Origin: Dasypus novemcinctus
Taxonomy: Eukaryota; Chordata; Mammalia; Cingulata; Dasypodidae
Reading direction: 5' to 3'
Length of the DNA: 64,000 nucleotides
Assembly: GCF_030445035.2 (NCBI RefSeq)
Contig: NC_080677.1
Span: 3,596,001-3,660,000 of the forward strand
Notes under the pieces: model-generated
Told to the model about the DNA's origin: nothing
The model's database searches: none
Seen by the model: only the letters and a program-made list of their open reading frames with translations
Position numbers and translations under genes: made by a program
In this document: one piece after another, positions 12,515 to 26,214 of the stretch
Layout: the number at the start of each line of letters is the position of its first letter
Numbering within the stretch: the stretch's first letter is position 1

Positions 12515-13689
12515 CTTGTCTCTTTTTCTTTATCATTCTAACTAAGGGTTTGCCAATTTCATTGATCTTTCCAAAGAATGGACTTTTGGTTTGTTGACTC
12601 TCACTATTAATTCCTGTTTTTGATTTCATTTATTTCTGCTCTGATCTTTACTATTTCTTTCCTTCAACTTTGTTTGGGATTAATTTGCTGTTCTTTTTCT
12701 AGTTTCTCTAGGTATGCAGTTAGAGCTTCAATTTTTATCTCTTCCTCTTTTTTCATGGAAGTTTTGAGGGCTATAAACTTCCCACCCAACACTCTCTTTG
12801 TAGTGTCTCATAGGTTTTGATATGTTTTGTTCTCATTTTCATTTGTCTCAAGATATTTGCTAATTCGATTGCAATTTCTTCTTTAGCCCACTGATTATTT
12901 AAGAGTATGTTATTTAATCTCAATATATTTATGACTTTTCCTTTTTTCCATTATTTTTTCCAGCTTTGTTGTGTTATGGTCAATGTGTTTTATATAATTT
13001 CAATCATTTAAAATTTGTTGAGAATTGTCTCGTGACAGATATATGGTCTATCTTGGAGGAGAATCTGCGACTGTTTGAAAAGAATGGTTATCCTGCTCTT
13101 TGGGGGTACAATACTCTATAGTTGTCTGTTAGCTCTAGTTCATTCACCATATTACTCAAGCTCTTTCTTTACTTATCCTCTATCCAGATGTTTTAACTGA
13201 TATGTAAGTGTACCTAAGTCTCCAACTATTAGTATTATTGTAGAGACATCAATTTTTCCCTTCAGCTTTGCCAGTGTGTACCTCATGTATTTTGGGGCAC
13301 TCAGGTTAGGTGCATAAATATTTATTGTAGTTATTTTTTTTTAATGACTTGCTCCTTTAATAATATATATTGACCTTCTTCATCCCTTATAACAGTTTTG
13401 CATTTAAAAATCTACTTTGTCCACTATTAGTACCACTACTCCAGTTCTCTTTTGGTTACCATTTGCATGGAATATTTTTTTTCCAACATTTTACTTTTAA
13501 CCTGATTGTATCCTTACATCTGAGGTGAGTCTTTTATAGACAATATATAGCTGGCTTATATTTTTTAATCCATTCAATCTATCCTCTTCGGGGAGGTCAA
13601 GCCATTAACATTCAATGTTATTACTGTAAAAGCATTACTTACTTTATCCATTTTATCCTTTGGCTTTCTGTTGTCATATCATTCTAGTG

Positions 13690-14143
13690 CCTGTCTTTTC
13701 ACCCTTTAATGTCATTCAGTTCCATAAGACTCTTTCATTTGTTTCATTTTCTTCTCTTTCTGTTGTTCTGTGTTTTCCAGCTCAGATATTCTATCTTTGA
13801 AATCACTAATTCTGTCTTTGAGCCATTGAAATCTGCTCTTATGTATGCCTAATGTATTTTTCATCTCATCAGTCATGTCTTTCATTCCCATATGGTCTGT
13901 TACTTTTCTTTGCAGCCTTTAAAATTGTTCTTCATGCTCACCCAGTGTCTTCTTAATATTCTTTATCTCTTCAGTGATATTTTCTTTAAATTCTTGGAAT
14001 TGATTTATGAGAGTTAGGTGATTATCATTGATTAATTGTCTCAAATACTTTATCTCTTCAGGATATCTGGTTTGTTCCCCTAGCTGGGCCATCTCTTCCT
14101 GTTTCCTAGTATTGCTTCCAATTTTTTGCTTATGTCTAGGCAT
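13690..14143 (-). pseudogene. L1 ORF1 N-terminal and coiled-coil relic
   Basis: The minus-strand frame begins with a Met-Pro-Arg basic stretch and runs into charged, heptad-like sequence ('QFQEFKENITEEIKNIKK'), as in the coiled-coil of L1 ORF1p. The first 75 residues (13919-14143) are open. Left of 13919 the similarity continues but with stops. The RNA-binding and C-terminal domains are not evident. Confidence 0.75.
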
Positions 14144-14783
14144 CTGAATATGTTGGTGAATTTACTCTGATGGCCAATTTATCTCTCTTGCTTACTGTTC
14201 ATTTTTTTCCACAGCTCTTCTTTGGTTTTTAGTTTAACAAATTGCTCAGCTTACAGAGAGTAATAAAAGCAGTTTTTGTCCATTCATATTCCATACTGGC
14301 CAGCAGATTGTGCTCATCAGCACACCTTTTCTCAGAGTTGTTTCTTTCAATTTCTGCTTTCCTGTGTTTTGGTCTTGCCAAAACTGTGATTCAAAGTAGG
14401 CTCTTCTGGCTGAATTCACTGAAGAGAAGCCTCCCAAATCCTCCTCCATTTTTCTTTTCAAAAGCTAACAGAGTAAAAGATGTGTTCCCCTCTCAGTCAG
14501 CTGCAGTGAGCCAAGGTTTTACCCCAGCTTAATATCTTGGTTGTGGGGGAAAGGAGCTTTTCCCTACTGCTGGGGGTTTTGGTAACTCATGTTGTCTTTT
14601 TGGGTTCATCATCTCTCTGTCTCTCACCCTTCTGGGAGCTGTGTAACACTGCCCTGGTCTGCTGACCCCTAAAGCAGGTGTCACAATAGCTTTTTGTTCT
14701 TTCTCCATTGTTTTTTGAAAGAGTTGAGCCCTGCCCGCCTACTCCAATGCCATCTTCATGGAACTTCCTATAAAATAATGGCT

Positions 14784-14795
14784 AATTGATTTTTT
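14784..14795 (+). repeat. Target-site copy 2 (between L1 and RBBP8 retrocopy)
   Basis: AATTGATTTTTT is identical to 18170-18181 and near-identical to 6133-6145. It is followed by AAAA, so the site reads TTTT/AA. It serves as the right duplication of the L1 at 6146-14783 and the left duplication of the retrocopy at 14796-18169. Confidence 0.85.
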
Positions 14796-18169
<3,374 letters not shown>

Positions 18170-18181
18170 AATTGATTTTTT
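18170..18181 (+). repeat. Target-site copy 3 (right edge of compound insertion)
   Basis: AATTGATTTTTT is identical to 14784-14795. It is followed by GACAAAGGTG, the natural continuation of L1 ORF2 from the element split at 6145. Confidence 0.88.
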
Positions 18182-19465
18182 GACAAAGGTGTCAAGTCAA
18201 CTCAATATGAAAAGAATAGTATTTTCAACAAATAGTGGGGAAATTGGATAAAATATGCAAAACAATGAAGGGGAATACCTAACTCACACCATATGCAAAA
18301 ATTAACTCAAAATTGGTGAAAGACCAAAATATAAGAAGTGAGCCTCAGAACTATTAAAAGAAAAAGCCAGGAATCATCTTCTGGACTTTGAGGCAATAGT
18401 TTCTTAGAAAGTATACCAAAAACACAGGCAACAGAAGAAAAATAGAGATACATGGGACCTCATCAAAATTAAAAACTTTCATGCATCAAAGGATTTCCTC
18501 AAAAAATAAAAAGACACCCTCCGGAAAGGGAGAAAATATTTGGAAATCATATATCTGATAAGCATTTAATTTTTAGAATCTATAAAGAAATCCTATAACT
18601 CAACAAGAAAAAGACTAACAATCCAATTAAAAAATGGTCAAAAACTTGAATAGACAGCTCTCCAAGGAGTCATGAATGGCCCAAAAAACCACATGAAGGA
18701 TGTACAACATCATTAGCCATTAGGGAAATGCAAACAAAACCACAATGAGATACCATGTCACATTCACTAGAATGGTCACTATTAACAAAAAACAATAAAC
18801 AAGTGCTGGAGAAACACTAATTCATTTTTGGTGGGACTACAAACTAGTGCAATCACTATGGAAAAGAGTTCGGTGGTTAAAGTTAAGTATAAAGTTACCA
18901 TATGACCTGGCAATCCCAGTTCTAGGTTTATAATGAAAAGCATTGGAAGCAGGGACTTGAAAAGTTATTTGCACATTGATATTCATAGTAACATTATCCG
19001 CGATTGCCAAAAGATGGAATCAACCTAAGTGTCCATGAATAGATGAATGGAGAAACACAATGTGGTATACATACTCAATGGAATATTATGCAGCCATGAA
19101 AAGGAATGAGGTACTTGTATATCGACAATATGGCTTAAGATATCCTGTTAAGTGTTAAGTCAGACACAAAAGATTAAACATCATATGATATCATGAATGT
19201 GAAATAATTAGAAATAATTCATAGAGTCATAAAAACTAATAGAGGTTACCAGGGGCTGGGGACAACTTGGAAATAGAAAGTTAAAGCATAATTATTACAA
19301 TTTTTTCTTGAGGGTGCTAGAAAAGTTGTGGTAATAGGTGATGGTAATGCTAGCACAGCTTTATAAATGTAATTACCACAATCGAATTATATATCTGGGT
19401 TTGGTTAAAGGTAGATATGTTAAACTGGATATATTTTACTATAGAAACAATTTAAAAACAAAACA
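18182..19465 (+). mobile_element. Old LINE-1, plus strand, 3' part (end of ORF2 and 3' UTR)
   Basis: This continues the L1 at 935-6145: 'ttgacaaaggtgtcaag' picks up ORF2 exactly where it broke. ORF2 C-terminal sequence runs to about 19200, including the typical 'gatgaatggagaaacacaatg' context near 19040-19060, followed by a short 3' UTR ending in an A-rich tract near 19450-19470. Confidence 0.87.
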
Positions 19466-19469
19466 TTTT

Positions 19470-20530
19470 CCTGTAGAAGGGAATGAAGGTACCAGTGAAA
19501 TGATGGAGAGGCAAAACTTTCAGTGCCTTGTGGCCTGAGGGGAAGCTGCGGATATAGCCATTATCAACAAAGAGGTCTGGCTCAGAGACAAAGGTGCTGC
19601 AAATAGACAAAGTAGTCGCATTCAAAATGTGTTTCATGCAGCAGTATGTACACATATGCCATCAGTTCAGAACTATTTTCCAGCATTAATTATGAGAAGT
19701 AAAGTGTCCTTGTTTTAATTTATTAAAACGTGCTAAGTTGGGGAGAGTGAGTTAAATTGTCTACTTTGCAACACGTAGAAAACACTCTCTAACACCTTAA
19801 CTATAATGCCCACCAAATATAGTACTGGTATATAAAAAATTCTTAAATATACATGAAATTAGGCAAAAACATAACATTTTAATATGAAAGAGTTTGTAGG
19901 ACATATATTAATGAGAAAAAAAAAACATAAAAGATTTCGACATTTTTAATAAGGTATAATGTCTAAATACTTGACAATATTTAATAGAAAATATATGTAA
20001 ATTTCCCCTAAATGAAAATGGGATATTTCTTAAAATTGGGCCCTTAGCCATTCAAAATGAAACTTTAAAAATTCTATCACTAAAAATGCATTCAAAAAAT
20101 GCAGCAAATTAACCAGTTAGCAATCATTCATTTCAAGTGAATTTTAGTATGAGTAATTATCAATTAACTATATAAATACATTATTCAATTAATAGTATTC
20201 ATTTTATTTTTAATAGCATTAAACAAACATCACATAACATGAAATTAACATTCTATTAATAAAATAATTTATATTAATTATTTAATGATTACATAACAGT
20301 TAAACAAGAAATGTTTATCTTGTCTTTAAAAAATCTGACATAAGTGACCATTGGGTTAGCAAGGAAAGAAGGACACAATATAGTAAACACAATAGTAAAT
20401 ATTAATTGTCATAGTAAACAGTAACATATTAGGCAATGATATTGATGACTTTGGTAATTATCAGTTTTTAAAGAATAAACTGAAATAATTTTGAGAAGGT
20501 TATAGAGTTAAATCTTTTTCCTAATTAAAA
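19470..20530. other. AT-rich unassigned DNA
   Basis: Strongly AT-rich sequence without a recognisable gene or named repeat. Short open frames near 19340-19650 have no domain similarity I can see. Confidence 0.5.
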
Positions 20531-22450
20531 AAGTAAATTAAGTAAATACTAGGAAGGCAATATTCTATAGAAATACTAAGATGAAGGAAATTAGAAGATA
20601 AGAAATAAATTAGAAAGAAAACCCAAAATAGTTGAATATATAATGGAAATTAAGAACTAGGTCTTTGAAAACAGTATCAAAGAAATTTGTCATGCAGAAC
20701 ATGATAACAAAAAATATTGGCCATAAATAAATCAATAGATATAAGATTTTAAAAACCTGGAAATATCACAAAAGGAGTTAAAAATATAAAACGAATTGAA
20801 GATTAAAATATAATTATAAGAACTGCTAATTATATGGTAAGGCATAACATGCCTAAGTCTACAAATACATTTTAAAGTTTGAGAGTTATTTTCAAAGAAC
20901 TTTCATGATGTATATGAAGTTGGTAGGTAAGTTATTTGAAAATTATACATTAAAAAAAAATTCCTGGGCATTCGAAAATCAAAGCCTCATATTTCTTTTT
21001 ACAAGTTAAACACTGCTCAGTATAACACCTTAAAAACATACCCCCAAAACTGTTTTGCCTCAAATGTTTAGAAATACAAAGGAAGAATTTCAAAACGAAG
21101 GATGCCACTTAATTTAAAGAAGGATGCAAGGTATCCAGCAGACGCCATTTCAGAGATTCAGTGATGCAGTCAATTCCTTTGGTGGGCAACTTAGCAGAGT
21201 GCGTGAGCGGGGTGATGGGAGGATGAAGGAATGGAAACCTCACGGGCACTTCTGTGACACGTGGTGGGACAAGCTAAATTAACAGAAAACTATTTTAAGA
21301 TCCATGTCGTCAGCCTGCAAGGGAGAAACAGCGGCTGTCAGGCCACGTCTGTAGCTCCAGGAGCACAGCTTGGCACTGCCCTACAATGTCCGGGGATGGT
21401 ATTAGGTACACGGTGTTCAAACTTTCCTCGGAATTGCACAGAAAATAACCCCAAATATAAATGCTTAGTCAAGACTCAAATTTGTATCAATTAGAATTTT
21501 TAGGTTCAACTATACTGAGATTCTTAAAGCTTCCTATGCTTGCTATTTATTGTAAAATTTCATGTTTTTTAAAATATTTATTTTTTCTGGATTAAGCCTT
21601 TCCTTTATTTTTACCCAATGGTAAAGTCCAGCATATATGCCGTCTCTTGTAGAAATCTTCTCTGGAAGCCCACTGTGTTTTGTTGTTTGAAAAACACACC
21701 ATTAAAAACAAAGCATCAACATGAAACAAGACACTTACTGTGTTATTACAAAGAATGATTCAGCTATACATTTACCCCTGGCAGAGCAGTGGGATGAGTC
21801 AAACATTAGATAGATGGTCAGGTAGTTCTCAAAGGTTGCTTGCAAGCATGAAAATCCATGATTTGTACAAATGTAATTGAAAAGAATACATTAAGATATG
21901 ACAACTCTTTACAAGTTAAGATATAGATTTAATGCATTTCCAATTAAATGCTTAATAAGATACTTTATGAAACCTGACAAAATGATCCTAAAATTCATTA
22001 AAAAATAAATGAGTAAGACAACTTAATATCTTCTGAAATGAAAAGAATAGCGATGATGTAGGAAAGATCTCACCAAAAATTAAAACATATCATATATCAA
22101 GAATAATTAAACTTCTATTGAAGGAACATAAAAGACAGAGAAATAAATCATTGAAATAATGTAAACCATAAATTATAGCTTACATAATTTAAAAAGCATT
22201 GAATGACTCTTAAACCGAGCAAACAATTTAAAAAAGAAACAAAATACATTCTTTATTCTTTGAAAAACTGGATGCCAATATCAAGGAAAAAAAATGTTAC
22301 TTCCATACTTCCTGGTGCAACACTAAAAAAATTCCCAATGTATCAAGGGATACATATTAAAGAGAAATTAAACCATTAAAATGTTTTATAAGATAGAACA
22401 TTCTAAATTTGAGCTGTACGATATTTTATGTGAATAACAAAGAAAAAAGT
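20530..22450 (+). mobile_element. Probable ancient L1 fragments (degraded ORF2)
   Basis: Two stretches (about 20530-20960 and 21895-22450) are A-rich on the plus strand and keep L1 ORF2-like phrases, such as 'aactaggtctttgaaaa' near 20650 and 'atgatcctaaaattcatt' near 21980. The middle part (21000-21890) is not clearly L1 and includes a slightly GC-richer patch at 21120-21440. Boundaries are uncertain. Confidence 0.4.
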
Positions 22451-22664
22451 AAATATATACAGTATATATAAAAATAAAATAATTAGATTTGGTAACACAT
22501 GGATAATGAAATTCATTATGTAAAAATTATAGATTTATCTCCTCTTTCTAAGTCATAGAGCAGTTTGATGTTACTGGTTACATAAAAAGAACCAACAACA
22601 GACTGTGGTCCTGAGAACACAGAAAGTATGAGCTGTGATCTGCGTGTAGCTATATATCTATAAC

Positions 22665-23068
22665 TGTCTTAGTTTGTCAGAACTGCTATAAAAAATACCA
22701 CACACTGTTTGGCTTAAGGGGCTTATGGGCTCACAATATTGAAGGCTAGAAGTCTATGATCACATGTCAGCAAGGCCATACTTCTCCAAAGTCCATAGCA
22801 TTCTGAAAATGACTTTCTGGCAATCTTCCATCACATGGCTATCTCTTTCTGTCTCCTCTTCTGGCTTCTGCTTCTATATCTTTTTGTTTGTTTGTTTTTT
22901 ATAAGGACTGTAGTGATATTGGATTAAGGTCCATCCTCATTCAGTTTGGCCACAACTTAAATAGTGACATCTTCAAAGATTGTGTTGATAAATGGGTTCA
23001 CATTCACAGGAATGTGGATTAAGATTTAAACATATTTTTGTGGAAGGCATTATCCAATCCCTAAACAG
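22665..23068 (-). mobile_element. MaLR-type solo LTR, minus strand
   Basis: It begins TGTCTTAGTTTGTCAGAACTG and continues through 'tgctataaaaaataccaca', the reverse complement of the 3' end typical of ERVL-MaLR LTRs (MLT1/MST type). The GT-rich tract near 22885-22900 and 'ataaggactgtagtgatattgg' also fit. The right boundary is approximate. No internal retroviral sequence is present. Confidence 0.7.
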
Positions 23069-23100
23069 TAAACATGAGTAAGACACCCAACCATCATTCT

Positions 23101-23285
23101 TCCTCCCTCCCTCCCCCCCCTCTTCCTTCCTTCCTTCCTTTCTCTCTTTCTCTTTCTTTCTCTCCTTTCCTTCTTTCTTTTCTTTCTATTCATTCTATCT
23201 ACCTACCTACCTATTAATATTTATCACTTATCCATTCACCCATCTATCATCTATCCATTCATCTATCTATCCATCATCATCATCA

Positions 23286-23317
<32 letters not shown>

Positions 23318-23360
23318 ATATCTATCTATTTATCTACCTATCTATAATCTATCCAATCAC
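23101..23360 (+). repeat. Composite pyrimidine and GATA-type microsatellite
   Basis: A run of simple repeats in sequence: (TCCC/TTCC)n at 23101-23140, (TTTC/TCTC)n to about 23195, (CTAC)n and (ATCT/CATC)n to about 23285, (CT)n at 23287-23308, then (ATCT)n interrupted to about 23360. One strand is almost purely pyrimidine for the first 100 bases. Confidence 0.9.
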
Positions 23361-23678
23361 TTATCTATTTGGGTTATATGAATTATCTGTTCTGTGCAAG
23401 CCCAAGTAAATCATTCCTTTATAAAGAAATGTTTCCCTGGGTTTGCACTGGCATGATGTAATTTTGCCCATCATTCTAAGTTCAGTCTTCCATGTCGTGT
23501 TAGTTCTGGGCACAGTTGACAACATCTAGACAGCATGCATGAGAGTGTCTTCACTGACTGGTGTTGACTGAATTTTGTTCTGGCCATTGATGTGTGTTGA
23601 TTCATTTGTATTTATTTTCATCACTAGTACTTTCCTTAATCCTATAATTTATAGAATTTATGAAAATAAACTATTATT
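23361..23678. other. Unassigned DNA between microsatellite and L1
   Basis: No gene or repeat recognised. The stretch ends at the 15-bp target-site copy (23679-23693). Confidence 0.45.
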
Positions 23679-23693
23679 CTTTTCTATTTCTTT
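23679..23693 (+). repeat. Left target-site duplication of L1 3'-UTR insertion
   Basis: CTTTTCTATTTCTTT matches CTTTCCTATTTCTTT at 24549-24563 in 14 of 15 positions. The right copy is followed by AA, giving CTTT/AA, a good L1 endonuclease site for a minus-strand insert. Confidence 0.82.
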
Positions 23694-24466
23694 TTTTCTT
23701 CTTTATTTTTTTTTAAATGTAACATTCAAAAAATATGAGGTCCCCATATCCCCCCACCCCACCCATGCCACCACTCCCACACCAACAAACTCTTCCATCA
23801 TTGTGGCACATCCACTGTACCCGGTGAATACATTCTGGAGAACCACTGCAGCACATGGGCAGTGGTCCACATTGTAGTCCACACTCTCCCCCAGTCCACC
23901 CAGTGGGTCACAACAGGACACACAATGTCCAGCATCCATCCCTGCAGCACCACCAGGACAACTCCAACCCCTGAAAATGCCCCCACACCATATCTCTTCT
24001 TCTCTCTCCCAACCATCAGCAGCCACCATGGCCAACCTCTCCATATCACTACTACAATTTCTTCCCTTACTAATCACAGTAGTTCCCCAGCAGAACACCA
24101 GTAAGTCCACTCTAATCCATACTCTATTCCTCCATCTTGTGGACCTAAGATGGCTATGTCCAGTCTCCCTCTAAATCAAGAGGGGGTTTAGATTCCACGT
24201 GGATGATGGATGCAATTCTCCTGCTTGCAGCTGTAGGCACTCTTGGCTCCCTGGTGTGGTGGTTGACCCTCTTCACTTCCCTGTCAGCTGACCAGGGTAA
24301 GTCCAAGAAACCAGAGGGTAGGAGCTACAAGTCTGCTGAGGCCCTGGACCTGGCAGTCACATGGACTGTTCAGAGATTCAGGTCTCCTGAGTATACACCA
24401 AACCAAATGCCAACCACAGGTCTGGTAATAGTAACAGAAGAGGCATGTGTAGAAAGGTTATATCTG
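23694..24466 (-). mobile_element. 5'-truncated L1 (3' UTR only), minus strand
   Basis: Read on the minus strand it ends in an A-rich tail (complement at 23694-23715) and carries the same 3'-UTR sequence as 8734-9510, 40027-40695 and 48266-48830, with the polypurine tract complement at 23749-23790. L1 sequence stops at about 24466 (TATCTG), inside the 3' UTR. It is joined there not to host DNA but to an inverted copy of the right flank. Confidence 0.88.
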
Positions 24467-24623
24467 CTTATTAAGGGAACAGAAATAAATATGATTCAAA
24501 ACCTAAAATATAGAGAATCAAAGAAATATCTCAACAATGAGATATCATCTTTCCTATTTCTTTAATTCTCTATATCTTAGGTTTTTGAACCATATTTATT
24601 TCTGTTCCCTTAATAGGCAGATA
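24461..24623. repeat. Inverted repeat at the L1 5' junction (67/68-nt arms)
   Basis: The left arm (24461-24527) and right arm (24556-24623) are reverse complements with 4 mismatches and one 1-base indel. Between them lie about 21 nt of unexplained sequence (24528-24548) and most of the right target-site copy. The outer 6 nt of the left arm, TATCTG, belong to L1 as well, judged from the L1 copy near 9509. The left arm lies inside the L1 insertion and the right arm is host DNA. Confidence 0.85.
24549..24563 (+). repeat. Right target-site duplication of L1 3'-UTR insertion
   Basis: CTTTCCTATTTCTTT pairs with 23679-23693 and is followed by AATTC. It overlaps the start of the right arm of the inverted repeat by 8 bases. 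Confidence 0.82.
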
Positions 24624-24634
24624 CAAGCCCACTC

Positions 24635-25619
24635 TTCATCCTGAAATCATGGGGGGAAAATTAAAATTCATGAGCTGAAATAATATCATGAGCAGAACAG
24701 TGAAATACCCTTTTATACAGATGGAAGGCAGGCATCTTCCATCTTCATTTTATTTCATTAAAATCCCTTAAGTGCTTTTTAAAAATAAAGTGAAAAATTA
24801 TTGTTGGAATTTAGATTCACAATATAAAAATATTTTCATATGTATATATGTCTATATTTAATATCCATGCACTTTGCATATCAGATTCTATTTGTTTCTC
24901 CAAAGACCATCAAGAGAAGGCAATTTATAAAGCATTTTGTGTTAAAGAAAATAGGAATCTGTGTTAGTGGTCAGTGAAAGTTAAACTCTCAACTCATTGA
25001 CCAACTTGGAAGGTCTCTGGGCCAACAACATCGGAATCCCTTGAGGGGACTGTAAAGGATGTCAACCAATAAAGTGGAGAAAACGCTCGTACTTCAGTGT
25101 ACTTTTAATTTGTAGTCTTTATGAAAAAGGCTGAGCAATTTTCATTTTACACTAGATATTTGTGGGTCTACAGCTATGAAATGTTTGCCTATTATTTTGC
25201 ATTGTTATATCAATTTTTACAATTGATTTATAAGAATACTCTGTATATTAGAAGATATAAAATTTGGTTGACTTTGAATGATGACAATTTTCTCATTTTT
25301 GTATTTGTGGACGGAATTATTTGTGTATACTTTTATAAACTGTAATCAATCTAACTTATTAGCCTTTATTTTTGGATTAAATATAAATTTTATAATATAA
25401 AAATTTTAAATACAAATATTTCAGGAATTATTAATGTGTCAAGAATATTTTATGGCATTCCATGTCAATTTAAATTTCCTTTTAAAATGGTAAAAAAAAT
25501 AGTTGTTTAACTCTGGGCAAAAAGATTTTGAGATTTTCCATGAATATTAAATAATAATAATAATAGCTACTATTGTTTATTACTGACTGGTACTTGTCTA
25601 AGAGCTTCATATTGTTACT
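24635..25619. other. AT-rich unassigned DNA
   Basis: No gene or recognisable repeat. The 74-codon frame at 25121-25345 is AT-driven and has no domain signature. Confidence 0.5.
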
Positions 25620-26210
25620 GGATTTTGTCTAGGTTCTTGGCTATGATGCAGAAATGAGTTTCAAGAGCATGTCAGGTGAGTTAGGCCAATAATTTATTCA
25701 GGTAGAAAGGGATGAGAAATGGGAGATAAAACAGATTAGGGGTCCCAGGCAGAGAGAAAGGGGCTGAAAAGTGATAAAGTGGACTGATTTACAGACTACA
25801 AGTCTCCATTACAGATTATAAATGCCAGGTTTTACTTATGTGTCCACATGGAAGAGGGAAAATGGTGAGAGCAGTGCATGGAGGGCAGGAAGAGCGGTCC
25901 ACAGGTGAGAGAGCAAGTTCAGGCCTTGCACCTGCTTTTTGAACCATTAATGATTCCACCTCTTTGTTCATGGCAGGGGAGGAGCCCCAGCTGTTTGTTG
26001 TTTTGATTGATTACCCAACCCATCAATCCCCCATGAGGGCCCAATGATAAAGTCTTTGGGGAATATCCAGGGCTTCTCCTGGCTTCCAGAAGGAGTCTCT
26101 TTGTTCTGAGTGGCAGAATCTTGGGGAGGTCTTCCAGCCGCCTTCTTGGGGTTATTGATGTCCACGTGGACTCTCTGCCGCGTTCCAGATCCACCTATTG
26201 ATTCCCTATC
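25620..26210 (-). mobile_element. Probable endogenous retrovirus LTR, minus strand
   Basis: The minus strand has LTR-like architecture: a GC-richer U3-like part (25900-26200), a polyadenylation signal AATAAA in 'gaataaattattgg' (complement near 25692-25705), then an R/U5-like end that finishes 'ccaagaacctagaca' (complement near 25627-25641). No gag, pol or env sequence is seen beside it, so it would be a solo LTR. Family is unknown and edges are approximate. Short open frames inside are not convincing genes. Confidence 0.45.
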
Positions 26211-26214
26211 TTCC

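Larger units (their letters stand above)
11899..14783 (-). mobile_element. LINE-1, minus strand, 5' part (ORF2 RT and endonuclease, ORF1, 5' UTR)
   Basis: This continues the L1 at 6146-8733. From right to left it holds a 5' UTR (about 14150-14783, starting with an L1-like 'gaagatggc' on the minus strand), an ORF1 N-terminal part (about 13690-14143) and ORF2 endonuclease and RT sequence (about 11912-13680). ORF1 C-terminal sequence appears to be missing, because ORF1 passes into ORF2-like sequence near 13680. Frames are broken. The right edge abuts the target-site copy at 14784. Confidence 0.87.

Noticed and set aside
23101..23360. Considered as a CRISPR-like or satellite array
   Set aside because: Units are 2-4 bp simple repeats without spacers of fixed length.
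23703..24110. 135-codon minus-strand open frame
   Set aside because: It is L1 3'-UTR sequence. The glycine- and tryptophan-rich translation comes from the G-rich tract.
25620..26210. Considered as a gag or env remnant because of a 91-codon minus frame
   Set aside because: No retroviral protein motif is visible, and the layout with AATAAA near one end fits an LTR better.
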